Source of the DNA: an uncultured Clostridiaceae bacterium
Lineage (GTDB): Bacteria; Bacillota; Clostridia; TANB77; CAG-508
DNA length: 64,000 nt
Direction: 5' to 3'
NCBI GenBank assembly: GCA_947577025.1
Contig: CANPTO010000004.1
Coordinates: 40,859-104,858, forward strand
In this document: positions 30,717 through 40,187 of the stretch, piece by piece
Layout of the letters: each line of letters opens with the position of its first letter
Position numbering within the stretch: position 1 is the stretch's first letter
Made by a program: the position numbers and the translations under genes
The notes under the pieces: model-generated
Databases searched by the model: none
The model's input: the letters and a program-made list of their open reading frames with translations, nothing else
What the model was told of the DNA's origin: nothing

Positions 30717-31043
30717 CTATAATTTGATTTCTATATCAACACCAGCTGGTAAATCAATTTTCATTAAACTATCAACTGTTTTTTGTGTTGGATAAAGAAT
30801 ATCTATAACTCTTTTATGTGTTCTCATTTCAAATTGTTCTCTTGAATCTTTGTGTTTATGTGGAGAACGTAATATTGTTACGATTTCTTTTTCTGTTGGT
30901 AATGGAATAGGTCCAGATACTTTTGAGCCATTTCTTTTAGCAGTTTCTACTATTTGAGCAGCAGACTTTTCTATAAGTTCAGCATCATAAGCCTTTAATC
31001 TTATTCTCATTTTCTCACTTCCTACTTTGTTTGATGTTGCCAT
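30717..31043 (-). CDS. rpsJ: 30S ribosomal protein S10
   Basis: 108 aa from the ATG with GAGGAGGG 10 bases upstream; the start could also be the internal [12 protein letters not shown], where the conserved domain begins and which has AGGAAGTGAG before it. [10 protein letters not shown] and [19 protein letters not shown] identify S10. First gene of the operon. Confidence 0.95.
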   Translation of the reverse strand: MATSNKVGSEKMRIRLKAYDAELIEKSAAQIVETAKRNGSKVSGPIPLPTEKEIVTILRSPHKHKDSREQFEMRTHKRVIDILYPTQKTVDSLMKIDLPAGVDIEIKL

Positions 31044-31384
31044 TTGCAATTTCCCTCCTCTTTCTAATATCAGGATTATACTTTGACTTTTGCCACTTTA
31101 TATGTTATAATTATTGCATTTTTTAATATGAGTGTTTAAAAGTTGTAGTATTTACCTGTTTTTTAATTTTGTTGGTCGGAAGTTTTAAACGCACCCTGGT
31201 GTTTCTTTTATTTCCATTTTAAAACCCAATGATTGCATGAAAATCTTGGGATAAGTGCTTTTTAATTTTAAAAACTTACCGCCTGGTCTAAGCCATGACA
31301 TACTCCATAGAAGTTCCCTCCATTCCTTAGTTCCCTAAGGATGTAGCCACATTCTACTTCATCGCTTTATTACATGCTTTTATT
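31044..31384 (-). promoter_or_regulatory. Approximately 340-base 5' leader of the S10 operon
   Basis: Transcribed from the promoter at 31385. It carries internal complementarity (for example CATCCTTAGGGAACTAAGGAATG) and a short GGAGGGAACTTCT-ATGGAG segment that could start a leader peptide. No ORF of note. Length and structure suggest control of operon expression, perhaps by a ribosomal protein; I cannot match it to a known leader family. Confidence 0.5.
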
Positions 31385-31413
31385 ATTATACAACGCTTGC
31401 AGGCGTATGTCAA
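31385..31413 (-). promoter_or_regulatory. Consensus promoter of the S10-spc operon
   Basis: Perfect TTGACA, 17-base spacer, perfect TATAAT on the minus strand. Confidence 0.9.
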
Positions 31414-31444
31414 TGGATATTTGAAAAAAAGTGTTACTGTCGTA

Positions 31445-31473
31445 TTGATTTTTTTGATATTATGTTGTATACT
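31445..31473 (+). promoter_or_regulatory. Promoter of the SCIFF gene
   Basis: TTGATT, 17-base spacer, TATACT, about 50 bases before the SCIFF ATG and divergent from the S10 promoter. Confidence 0.65.
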
Positions 31474-31523
31474 ATTAAAGACACTTATTAAATTGTTCTT
31501 TTTATAAATGAAAGGGGACTTTT

Positions 31524-31682
31524 ATGAAACATGTAAAAACTTTAAGTAATACTTCTTACAAAGACACAGTTTCACATGGTGGCTGCGGGGAGTGCCAAAC
31601 TTCCTGTCAAAGTGCCTGCAAAACGTCTTGTACTGTTGGTAATCAGCAGTGTGAACATACAAAGGAGAATGAAAATAAATAA
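31524..31682 (+). CDS. SCIFF peptide, ranthipeptide precursor (52 aa)
   Basis: Starts MKHVKTLSNTS and has six cysteines in a short C-terminal stretch (GCGECQTSCQSACKTSCTVG then QQC). This is the six-cysteines-in-forty-five pattern, nearly universal in Clostridia. A radical SAM maturase normally joins the cysteines to threonines or other residues through thioethers and is often encoded next door; here the next gene is mutS2 and no maturase is in the window. AAAGGGGA precedes the ATG and a terminator follows. Confidence 0.92.
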   Translation: MKHVKTLSNTSYKDTVSHGGCGECQTSCQSACKTSCTVGNQQCEHTKENENK

Positions 31683-31693
31683 AGTTTTAGTGT

Positions 31694-31737
31694 ACACTAG
31701 AGCATGCATTTTATATGCTGCTCTAGTTGTTTTTTGT
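31694..31737 (+). terminator. Intrinsic terminator after SCIFF
   Basis: ACTAGAGCA / TGCTCTAGT stem with an AT loop and TTGTTTTTTG tail. Confidence 0.85.
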
Positions 31738-31800
31738 ACTATTTTGTGAGATAATATAGTGGATTAATAATAGTTTTTTATTTTTGAGGAGATGATGTTT

Positions 31801-34242
31801 ATGAATGAAAATTATTTAAATAAATTAGAATATTTTGAAATATTAGAACTGCTTTCTAAATATAGTATTACTTATTGTGGCAAAGAGCTTTGCCTTAATT
31901 TGCGTCCTTGTTTTAAGTCAAGTAGAGTTTCTAAGTTATTGCAAGAAACTTCAGAGGCTGTAGAGCTTATTTTGCGAAAAGGTTCTATACCTTTATACAG
32001 TATTCCTGATATCGGTGTATATATAAAGAACTTGGAAAGTTCTTATTCGCTTTCTTCTAGAGGACTTCTTGATATTGCTAAAATTCTCAAACTTTGTAGG
32101 GAACTTAAAGAATATTTTTATAAAGATGAAAATTTTAATCTTTCTGATTTTTCTATTTTAGATGGTTATTTTTCTTCGTTATATTCTAATATTAATGTTG
32201 AAAAGCAAATTCTGTCTTCTATTATTGATGAAGATGTAATTAGTGATGATGCTTCTTCTACTCTTTTTAGTATACGAAAAAGTAAGAAAAATCTTGAAAG
32301 CGAAATTAAGGAAAACTTGAATAATATGATCCATTCTAGTAGTTTTTCTAAATATATTATGGAGCCTATTGTTACTATTCGTAATGATAGATATGTTATT
32401 CCTGTTAAGGAAGAATTTAGAGGAAATGTTAAAGGGTTTATACATGATATTTCTTCAAGTGGTTCTACTGTTTTTATTGAGCCTATGGCTGTTTTTGAGC
32501 TTAATAATAAAATTGGAAATTTAAAAGTTAATGAGTCTATTGAAATTCAAAAGATTCTTGCTAAACTTTCTTCTCTTTTATTTCCTATTTTTAATGAATT
32601 AAATAGGAATATTAATTTAATTGGTCTTTTGGATTTCATTTTTGCTAAAGCTAAATATTCTATGGCTCTTGATGCTACAATGCCAATTATTAATAATGAA
32701 AAAGCTATTCGTTTAGAAAGAGCAAGACATCCTTTAATCGATAAAGACCAAGTTGTTCCTATTAATATTGAAATTGGAAGAAGTTACTCTTCTTTAATTA
32801 TTACTGGTCCTAATACTGGTGGTAAAACTGTTTGTTTAAAGACTGTTGGACTCCTTACTTTGATGGCATTAAGTGGTCTTCATATTCCTGCTAAGGAAAA
32901 TAGTAGTATTTATGTATTTGATAATATTTTTGTTGATATTGGAGATGAACAGAGTATTGGTGAATCTTTGAGTACTTTTTCTGCTCATATGTTTAATATT
33001 ACTTATATTATTAATAATCTTAATTCTAATAGTCTTATTTTATTAGATGAACTAGGCTCTGGTACAGACCCTGCCGAAGGAGCTAGCCTTGCTACTGCTA
33101 TTTTAGAGTATTTGAATAATTGTAAAGCTCTTACTATTGCCACTACTCATTATCAAGAAATTAAACATTATGCTTTGGTAACTGATGGATTTGAAAATGC
33201 AAGTTCTGAGTTTGATATTGAAAATTTAAGACCTACCTATAAGCTTTTGATTGGTGTTCCTGGTAAAAGTTATGCTTTTTCTATTAGTAAAAAAATTGGA
33301 CTTTCAGATGAAATTTTAGATAAAGCTAAACATTTTTTGAAAGAGGATAATATTAATATTGAGGAGTTATTAAAAAATATTTATGATTCTCAAGTAATTA
33401 TCGAAAAACAAAAAGAGGAAATTACTAAGAATTTAAATCAAGCTCAAGCTTTAAGAAAATCTTTAGAAAAGGAAATTACTTCTAAAAATGACAAAGAGCT
33501 TAAAAATATCGAAAAGGCCAAACTTGAAGCTAAAAATATTATTATTTCTGCAAAAGAGGAGGCTAATTCTACTATTAAAGATATAGAAGAAATTTATAGC
33601 AATTGGAAAAGTTTAGATGAGCTTGATTTTGAGAATTTGACTGATAATGAAATTGGTAAATTTGTTAGAAATTTAAAAAATTATTCTATTAAGAATGCTA
33701 ACAAACTTAGAACCAATCTTAATTCTTCTTTAGCTTCTACAAATTCTATAAGCTCTGAAAAGCCTGTTTCTAGTTTTAGCAAAGATATGCTAAAAGTCGG
33801 AATGAAACTTAGAGTTAATTCTTTTACTGATATTGCCACTGTTTGTTCTTTAGCTGGTAAAAGTAATAAGGTTTTGGTTCAAGTTGGAAGTGCAAAGGTT
33901 AATATTAGTTTGAGTGATATTAATTCTATTATTTCAGACAATGTTAGTAATACTAGTATTATAACTAAAGGTAGTTCTTCTAGTTTCAAATCAAAAACTG
34001 CTACTACTGAAATTAATGTTATTGGTTACAATGTGGATGAGGCTTGTTTTGCTATTGATAAATATTTAGATGATTGTTACCTTGCTAAACTTAAAAGTGT
34101 ACGTATCGTTCATGGCAAAGGTACTGGCAAGCTTCGTGAAGGTATTCATTTGTTTTTGCGAAAACATCCTCATGTTAAAAGCTTTAGGTTAGGAACTTTT
34201 GGTGAAGGTGAGATGGGGGTTACTGTTGTAGAATTAAAATAG
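31801..34242 (+). CDS. mutS2: MutS2 / RqcU, Smr-domain ATPase
   Basis: 813 aa from the ATG spaced 9 bases from GAGGAG; two earlier ATGs overlap that site. MutS-like lever and ATPase domains with Walker A GPNTGGKTVCLKT and Walker B LILLDELGSGTDP, a coiled region (about 520-620) and a C-terminal Smr domain with HGKGTGKLR. In Bacillus MutS2/RqcU splits collided ribosomes; older work links it to recombination control. It has no in-frame CGG, only GTCGGA and ATCGGT with the C at the third codon position. A ribosome-rescue factor is relevant if CGG stalls ribosomes here. Confidence 0.95.
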   Translation: MNENYLNKLEYFEILELLSKYSITYCGKELCLNLRPCFKSSRVSKLLQETSEAVELILRKGSIPLYSIPDIGVYIKNLESSYSLSSRGLLDIAKILKLCRELKEYFYKDENFNLSDFSILDGYFSSLYSNINVEKQILSSIIDEDVISDDASSTLFSIRKSKKNLESEIKENLNNMIHSSSFSKYIMEPIVTIRNDRYVIPVKEEFRGNVKGFIHDISSSGSTVFIEPMAVFELNNKIGNLKVNESIEIQKILAKLSSLLFPIFNELNRNINLIGLLDFIFAKAKYSMALDATMPIINNEKAIRLERARHPLIDKDQVVPINIEIGRSYSSLIITGPNTGGKTVCLKTVGLLTLMALSGLHIPAKENSSIYVFDNIFVDIGDEQSIGESLSTFSAHMFNITYIINNLNSNSLILLDELGSGTDPAEGASLATAILEYLNNCKALTIATTHYQEIKHYALVTDGFENASSEFDIENLRPTYKLLIGVPGKSYAFSISKKIGLSDEILDKAKHFLKEDNINIEELLKNIYDSQVIIEKQKEEITKNLNQAQALRKSLEKEITSKNDKELKNIEKAKLEAKNIIISAKEEANSTIKDIEEIYSNWKSLDELDFENLTDNEIGKFVRNLKNYSIKNANKLRTNLNSSLASTNSISSEKPVSSFSKDMLKVGMKLRVNSFTDIATVCSLAGKSNKVLVQVGSAKVNISLSDINSIISDNVSNTSIITKGSSSSFKSKTATTEINVIGYNVDEACFAIDKYLDDCYLAKLKSVRIVHGKGTGKLREGIHLFLRKHPHVKSFRLGTFGEGEMGVTVVELK

Positions 34243-34309
34243 TTTAAAAAACTGGAAATAAGAATTTGTACGCATTAAAAATGCTACAAATTCTAAATTC
34301 CGCCATAAT

Positions 34310-34432
34310 TATCTTCTAAGGAAACTCACCACTATCGTGGATGACTTTCTTTTGAAAATAAAATATGTTAAATTCTATTTTCACTTTGTGTTGCGCAACT
34401 AAAAAGTTTCATAGGGTTTCCTAAGAATATAA
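34310..34432. repeat. CTAAGGAAACTC...GGGTTTCCTAAG inverted repeat (copy 1)
   Basis: Outer arms CTTCTAAGGAAACTC and TTTCCTAAGAA; the interior includes CGTGGATGACTTTCTT. Related to 49341-49440. It occupies most of the 353-base gap after mutS2, which holds no gene. Confidence 0.65.
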
Positions 34433-34443
34433 AAAAAGACTGT

Positions 34444-34489
34444 AAAAAGTCTGTCAAATGGACAACTTGTCCCTTTGACAGACTTTTTT
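34444..34489. terminator. Strong bidirectional terminator between mutS2 and cyclophilin
   Basis: AAAAAGTCTGTCAAA / TTTGACAGACTTTTT with an inner GGACAA / TTGTCC stem. Confidence 0.9.
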
Positions 34490-34595
34490 GTTGTATAGGA
34501 AAAATTGACTTTTGGGAATACATTTCATGTTGTAGAGGTTGCTACTAAAGGGCGACCAACGTGGCGAAGTCACTTTTGTTTCAATCCCTTTTCCT

Positions 34596-35408
34596 TTATT
34601 GTGCTGAGCTACTATAATTTTGCATTAACCAATTATAGTAGTTAAATGGTTCTAATGTTTCTGGCATTCCATAGTCTACTCCATATGTTTCTACTCTTAT
34701 ACTTTTTATTACTGGTTTCTCTTTTGGTGTATCTGAACTTATTTGGTTTCCTGCTTCGTCTTTTGGTGCTTCTTCACCTTCTTTTAAGTTTTCTTGTCTA
34801 TAGTGTACTTCTACGTTTGCAATTTTGTCTACTACTTCTATTCCTTCTATTACTTTTCCGAAACCTGCATACATTCCATTTAGTGTATTTTGATCTTTGT
34901 GTACTATAAAGAATTGTGAGCCTGCTGAATTGTAGCCTTGTGTTGCTAAAGCACTATTTATTGTACTGTAGTCTGAACGTGCCATTGCTATTACTCCTCT
35001 TTCTAGTTTTATAGTATTTTTATGTTTATTTGCTATGAATTCTCCTTTTATTGCATAGTCTTCATTTGTTAATTTTTCACTCAAGTCTTTTAATGTTGGT
35101 GAACCTGTTCCATTCCCTGATTTGTCTCCTCCTTGTATCATAAAGTCTGGTATTGTTCTATGGAATGTAAGCCCATCATAAAATCCATTGTTTGCTAATT
35201 TTATAAAGTTTGTTACTGTATTTGGTGCTTGGTCTGGATATAATTCTATTTTTATTGTTCCATAATTTTCTATTTCTACTGTTGCTACTGGGTTTTGTGT
35301 TTTATATGTTTTCTTTTTATATATTCCATACCCTAAAAAAGCTATTGCTATTATTGAAGCTATTATAGCTATTATCATTATTATTCTTATTATTTTGTTC
35401 TCTTTCAT
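34596..35408 (-). CDS. Membrane-anchored cyclophilin-type peptidyl-prolyl isomerase
   Basis: 270 aa. Residues about 7-29 are a membrane anchor, placing the enzyme outside the membrane. The cyclophilin domain shows FHRTIPDFMIQGGD and SAGSQFFIV, with the catalytic Arg in FHR. The Pro/Glu-rich C-terminal part is probably a linker. It likely assists folding of exported proteins. TTCGGA occurs in the Phe-Gly phase. A hairpin (35493-35524) lies upstream. Confidence 0.92.
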   Translation of the reverse strand: MKENKIIRIIMIIAIIASIIAIAFLGYGIYKKKTYKTQNPVATVEIENYGTIKIELYPDQAPNTVTNFIKLANNGFYDGLTFHRTIPDFMIQGGDKSGNGTGSPTLKDLSEKLTNEDYAIKGEFIANKHKNTIKLERGVIAMARSDYSTINSALATQGYNSAGSQFFIVHKDQNTLNGMYAGFGKVIEGIEVVDKIANVEVHYRQENLKEGEEAPKDEAGNQISSDTPKEKPVIKSIRVETYGVDYGMPETLEPFNYYNWLMQNYSSSAQ

Positions 35409-35492
35409 ATTTTTACCTTCCTTTTCTCTTGTTTTTATATAAATATTACTTTTTTAAGTCTGCAACTCACAGTACCACTATAAAAGTCCGCT

Positions 35493-35524
35493 CCTAAGTA
35501 AGTAATATTTTTTGCTTACTTAGG
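35493..35524. terminator. Hairpin between disA and the cyclophilin gene
   Basis: CCTAAGTAAG / CTTACTTAGG stem with T-rich loop, consistent with termination of the radA-disA transcript. Confidence 0.65.
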
Positions 35525-35579
35525 CCTAGTGTAGAGGCATAGGCTGTGAAGAGTAACTTTCAAAGTTATATTTCACCTT

Positions 35580-36635
35580 TTATGAAATTAAATTGTCAAA
35601 TACAAATTGTTCTTGCATTCTTCTTAATGATTGTTTTATTGTTCTTGCTCTTATTTCACCTATTCCTTCTACTTCATCCAGCTGTGGTATATCAGCAACT
35701 AGTATGTGTTGGAATGATTTGAACGATTTTACTAAGTTATCAACTATATTACTTGGCATTCTTGGTATTTTATTTAATACCCTGTATCCTCTTGTATAAA
35801 CTCCTACTTCGTCGTAATCATCAAAGTCTTCGTAGCCTAGTAGCCTGGCTATTATCCCTACATTCATTAACTCATCATGTGATAAGCTTACTATTTCTTT
35901 TAGGACTTTTTCTGAATTTCTTTTTTTGCCTGGTGCTATATAATCTTTTATTATTAGTAATTCTTCTTTTTCTAAGCCTTCCATTAGTTCTTCTAATTGC
36001 ATTTCAAGAAGCCTTCCTTCTTCTCCTAATTCATACATAGCTTTTTGAACTTCGTCTGCAACTTTCATTACCATTTCTGCTCTTTGTATTGCTACTATTA
36101 CATTTTCTAGTGTAACTATATCATTAAATTCATATTCATTAAGTAAGTTTAGTTTTTCGTCAAATACTTTTTTGTATTTTTCTGCTGTTTGAAGTGCTTG
36201 GTTTGCTTTTGAAATAACTTTGCTAGTATCTTCTAATACATATCTATCATAACCTTTAAATACTGTTATTATATTTCTTCTTTGTGAAATGCTTATTACT
36301 ATTTCACCTGTTTGCTTTGCTGTCCTTTCTGCTGTTCTATGCCTTGTACCTGTTTCAGTTGTTGCTATACTTGATTGGGGTATTAACTGTGCATTGGCAT
36401 ACAATATTTTTTTTAAGTCAGCACTTAGTATTATTGCTCCATCCATTTTGGCAAGTTCATATAGCCTTGATGGAGTATATTCTATATTTAAGCTAAATCC
36501 TCCATCTACAATATCTAAAACTTGTTTGCTATCTCCTATAACTATTAATGCACCTGTTTTTGCTTTTAATATGTTCTCAAGTCCATATCGAATTTGAGTT
36601 CCTGGTGCAATAAGTTTCAAAACTTCTGTAATCAT
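35580..36635 (-). CDS. disA: DNA-integrity scanning diadenylate cyclase DisA
   Basis: 351 aa. Makes c-di-AMP while scanning DNA; in spore formers it couples DNA damage to sporulation. DGA (KMDGAIIL) and RHR (TGTRHRTAERTA) active-site motifs are present, followed by a long helical spine and a C-terminal helix-hairpin-helix (VEGIGEIRARTI). It lies downstream of radA, which regulates DisA in Bacillus. Confidence 0.96.
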   Translation of the reverse strand: MITEVLKLIAPGTQIRYGLENILKAKTGALIVIGDSKQVLDIVDGGFSLNIEYTPSRLYELAKMDGAIILSADLKKILYANAQLIPQSSIATTETGTRHRTAERTAKQTGEIVISISQRRNIITVFKGYDRYVLEDTSKVISKANQALQTAEKYKKVFDEKLNLLNEYEFNDIVTLENVIVAIQRAEMVMKVADEVQKAMYELGEEGRLLEMQLEELMEGLEKEELLIIKDYIAPGKKRNSEKVLKEIVSLSHDELMNVGIIARLLGYEDFDDYDEVGVYTRGYRVLNKIPRMPSNIVDNLVKSFKSFQHILVADIPQLDEVEGIGEIRARTIKQSLRRMQEQFVFDNLIS

Positions 36636-36781
36636 TCTTTTCTCCTTGTTTCCTATTTGGATTGTTTATTTTTTTGATATAACATACCTTTTTGGAACTT
36701 TATTTTATTACTTCTTTATTTTTTCTTACTACAAGTGAGTTTTTGTATGATTCAAACTAAAAATATTTTTTCTAACTCAAC

Positions 36782-38144
36782 TTATTTTAATATTCTTAAT
36801 GCTTCTTCTATATTTCTAACGCCTATTATATCTAATTTAAAATTATCTTTCAATAGTTTTTTATTATTTTCTGGTATAATACATTTTTTAAAACCTAATT
36901 TTTCTGCTTCTTTTAGTCTCTTTTCTATCATATTAACACTTCTTACTTCGCCTGTTAGACCTACTTCACCTATTGCTACTAGGTCTGTTGGTATACTTAT
37001 GTTTTTAAAACTTGATGCTACTGCTAATATTATTCCTAAATCAATTGCTGGTTCTTGTAGTTTTATTCCACTTACTACGTTTAAGTATATATCTTGTGAG
37101 CTTAGTGGCATTTTTGCTTTTTTCTCTAGCACTGCCATTAATAATGTTAGCCTATTATAGTCAACTCCATTTGCTGCTCTTCTTGGCATTCCAAATACTG
37201 TTTGTGAGGTTAGTGCTTGTAGTTCTATCATAAGTGGTCTTGTGCCTTCTATACTTGCTGCAATAACAGAACCTGCTGGGTTATCTTCTCTTTCTGATAT
37301 TAGTATTGATGATGGGTTTGTAATTTCTACCATTCCTTCATTTTGCATTTCAAACATTCCTATTTCATTTGTTGACCCAAACCTATTTTTTACTCCTCTT
37401 AAAATCCTATATGAAAAATATCTTTCACCTTCTAAGTACAAGACCGTATCTACCATATGTTCTAATACTCTTGGTCCTGCTATATTTCCCTCTTTTGTTA
37501 CATGTCCTATTATTATTGTTGTAATTTCTTGACTTTTACATATTTTCATTATTCTTGCTGTAATTTCCCTTACTTGGCTTACTGTCCCTGCTGCTGAAGA
37601 TATTTCATCACTATACATGGTTTGTATTGAGTCTATTATAACTAGTTTCGGCTCAATTTCTTGAATAGATTCTGATATAATATCTATGTCTGTTTCTCCT
37701 AAAAACATTATATCTTCATTTTTTATATTTAGCCTATCTGCACGCATCTTTATTTGTTGTGCCGATTCTTCTCCTGATACATATAATACTTTTCCATCAC
37801 CTTTCATTTTATCACAAATTTGAAGTATTAATGTCGATTTTCCTATTCCTGGCTCCCCTCCGAAGTAGTACTAATGAACCTTTTACTATTCCTCCTCCTA
37901 AAACTCTATCTAGCTCTGATACTCCTGTTGATGTTCTAACTGCTTCTTTTCCTTCTACACTATTTAATTGTGATGGCTTTGCACTTTTAGTTTTTTTATC
38001 ACTTAAAAAACCTTTTTCACTTGTTTTAGCAAGTTTTTCTTCGTAAAAACTGTTCCATTCATTACACCCTGGACATTTACCAAGCCATTTTGCAGATTCA
38101 TATCCACAACTATTACACACAAATACTGTTTTTGTTTTAGCCAT
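36782..38144 (-). CDS. radA: DNA repair protein RadA (one CGG +1 site)
   Basis: Branch-migration helicase of homologous recombination. N-terminal zinc finger CNSCG...CPGCNEW, then the P-loop, then the KNRFG motif and a Lon-like C-terminal domain (GLTGEVRSV). The frame breaks at in-frame CGG 37860-37862, directly before the Walker A. Skipping the C gives SLVLLGGEPGIGKSTLILQ, the expected RadA motif including its conserved first glycine, and 453 aa. Without the shift the product lacks an ATPase domain. GGAGG precedes the ATG. Confidence 0.92.
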
Positions 38145-38398
38145 TTTTCCTCCTATTTATATTATGGTATTTTTTATAATTTTATTTATATACAAACTAA
38201 TAAAAATATAGCATACTTTTGTATGTATTACTATATCTTTATTAAAATTTCTATATTTTTTTGCATTATTTTTTACAGTTCATGTGGTACTAAACCAGAT
38301 AGAAAAAAATAGAGAAAATGTAAAAAACAAAAATAAAATTTTCTTATGTGGCTTTGCCACTTAGAAAATTTTATTCTTGTTTTTTATATTTCTTTTAT

Positions 38399-38749
38399 TT
38401 ATGCTTTTTTTGCAAGTTCTACTATTTCAGTAAATGCTTTTGGATCAGTTACTGCTAATTCTGCTAACATTTTTCTGTTTACTACTATGTTTGCTTTTTT
38501 CATTCCTGCTATTAATTTACTGTATGTTATTCCGTTCATTCTTGCTGCTGCATTTATTCTTGCTATCCATAGTTTTCTGAAGTTAGATTTTTTATCTTTT
38601 CTTCCTACATATGCATACATTCCTGATTTCATTACTGCTTGTTTTGCCATTCTGAATCTGTAATGTTTTGCTCCATAATATCCTTTTGCTCTTTTTAATA
38701 TTTTTTTATGTTTTTTACGTGTTATTCTTGCTGTTTTTACTCTTGCCAT
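38399..38749 (-). CDS. rplT: 50S ribosomal protein L20
   Basis: 116 aa; starts with [20 protein letters not shown], contains [20 protein letters not shown]. In other bacteria L20 represses infC-rpmI-rplT through the leader. Confidence 0.97.
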   Translation of the reverse strand: MARVKTARITRKKHKKILKRAKGYYGAKHYRFRMAKQAVMKSGMYAYVGRKDKKSNFRKLWIARINAAARMNGITYSKLIAGMKKANIVVNRKMLAELAVTDPKAFTEIVELAKKA

Positions 38750-38787
38750 TTTATTTTCACCTTCCTTAATTTATCTTGTTTTAATTC

Positions 38788-38940
38788 GTGTTTATGATAC
38801 ACCTTTGCCTATAGCAATCTTTTTTAATGATACGATATGTCTTACATCTGGTTTCACAACTATTTATTACTTTTCGCCAATTGTAGTTAGGCTAAATGAT
38901 TATTCCCTCACCTTGTGAATTAGTGTTTAAATAATAATAG
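38788..38940. repeat. Degenerate GGGGACA-type repeat between rplT and rpmI
   Basis: Contains GATACGATATGTCTTACATC and CACCTTGTGAATTAGTGTTTAAATA, matching the tail of the repeat at 20787-20880. Confidence 0.6.
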
Positions 38941-38963
38941 TGCTCCATTTTTATTATTTAAAA

Positions 38964-39167
38964 TTAATTACCATATGGTAACATTTTTTTGATTCCTGCT
39001 TCACATGTTTTATCTGCGTAAGCATCTTGTATTTTTCCTCTTGATTTTGCTCTTGATGTTTTATTTGCTAAAAGATGTCTTCTGTTTGACTTTGTTCTTT
39101 TAACTTTTCCTGTTGCTGTATATGAATATCTTTTTTTTGCAGCTTTATTTGTTTTTAGCTTTGGCAT
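38964..39167 (-). CDS. rpmI: 50S ribosomal protein L35
   Basis: 67 aa; MPKLKTNKAAKKRYSYTATG and RRHLLANKTSRAK are L35 signatures. Unusually long gap (about 215 bases) to rplT, filled by repeat DNA. Confidence 0.96.
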   Translation of the reverse strand: MPKLKTNKAAKKRYSYTATGKVKRTKSNRRHLLANKTSRAKSRGKIQDAYADKTCEAGIKKMLPYGN

Positions 39168-39203
39168 GATTGTTTCCTCCTTTATATATTATTATTAGCT
39201 ATT

Positions 39204-39710
39204 TTACTTTTTCGCTAATATTATAAACATATTTTTACCTTCTAATATTGGCCTTTTTTCTGGAGTTGCTATGTCTGATAGTTCTTCTATGAATCTATTT
39301 AGCCCTGCTTCTCCTTGTTTTACATAGTTTAGCTCTCTTCCTCTAAACCTTACTGTAATTTTTACTTTGTTTCCATCTTCTAAAAATTTTCTTGCATTTT
39401 TACATTTGAAACCAAAGTCGTGTTCTTCAATATTAGGAGTTATTCTAATTTCTTTTAGTTCAAAAGTTTTTTGTTTCTTTTTTGCTTCTTTTTCTCTTTT
39501 TGCTTGTTCAAATTTATATTTTCCATAGTTCATAAGTTTACATACTGGAACCTCTGCATTTGGTGCTACTAGCACTAAGTCTAATTTCTTTTCATATGCC
39601 ATTTCTAATGCTTCATGAATAGAAATTGGTCCTACTTTATTCCCTTCATTGTCAATTATTTGAACTTCTCTTGCTCTTATTTGTTCATTAATAGGTAAAT
39701 CTTGTTTTAT
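39204..39710 (-). CDS. infC: Translation initiation factor IF-3, ATA start
   Basis: 168 aa. The conserved N-terminus (KQDLPINEQIRAREVQIID) begins right after an ATA codon that is 6-7 bases from GGAGGTG. The alternative TTG (39725) and GTG (39719) sit on or touch that ribosome-binding site. Non-AUG starts are typical of infC, because IF-3 discriminates against them and so limits its own synthesis. The C-terminal domain has the usual KITVRFRGRE segment. First gene of infC-rpmI-rplT. Confidence 0.93.
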   Translation of the reverse strand: MKQDLPINEQIRAREVQIIDNEGNKVGPISIHEALEMAYEKKLDLVLVAPNAEVPVCKLMNYGKYKFEQAKREKEAKKKQKTFELKEIRITPNIEEHDFGFKCKNARKFLEDGNKVKITVRFRGRELNYVKQGEAGLNRFIEELSDIATPEKRPILEGKNMFIILAKK

Positions 39711-39839
39711 AAAAAACACCTCCAAAAATTCTTTTTTTGTTACAAAAAAGCAATACTAATATTTTCTAAGCAAGTTTTACTTGCAAAAAAACTAACATGT
39801 CTCATTTATATTCTAAAAGCTTGCCTTTTTACTTAATAA

Positions 39840-39990
39840 AAAGTTCTTAGAATAAAAAAAGATTGACTTTGAAGCCAACCCACTACACAATAAATATAGT
39901 TCTAGTGTATTTACTAGAAATGTATTTATTTATTAACCTTTTTCCACAAAGTTAAGGTGAGAAGTGGATTACTTCTTCTTTTTTGAACAC
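39840..39990 (-). promoter_or_regulatory. infC operon leader with attenuator (L20-leader-like)
   Basis: The transcript contains CCACTTCTCACC and GTGGGTTGGCTT, able to pair, and ends in TTGGCTT-CA-AAGTCAA followed by TCTTTTTTT, a terminator before infC. The layout fits L20-type autoregulation of infC-rpmI-rplT; class assignment is by inspection only. Confidence 0.6.
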
Positions 39991-39994
39991 TACT

Positions 39995-40023
39995 ATAATA
40001 ACTTATTTTTTTTCGAAAGTCAA
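39995..40023 (-). promoter_or_regulatory. Promoter of infC-rpmI-rplT
   Basis: TTGACT, 17-base spacer, TATTAT on the minus strand. Confidence 0.7.
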
Positions 40024-40043
40024 TACTTTTTTTGATATTTTTC

Positions 40044-40072
40044 TTGACTTTTTATGATTTTTGTATTAGAAT
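40044..40072 (+). promoter_or_regulatory. Promoter of rplM-rpsI
   Basis: TTGACT, 17-base spacer, TAGAAT, divergent from the infC promoter. The ~110-base leader that follows (with CTCCCCGGTAG) may hold an L13-type control element; I could not confirm one. Confidence 0.7.
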
Positions 40073-40187
40073 AGTGAAACGTAAGTAGTAAATGTAACCA
40101 AATGCAAAAACTTCTCCCCGGTAGTTTTTATAAATGGTTTCATATATATAATAATATAAAAAATAATGAATGGAGGGTATTTTTACC

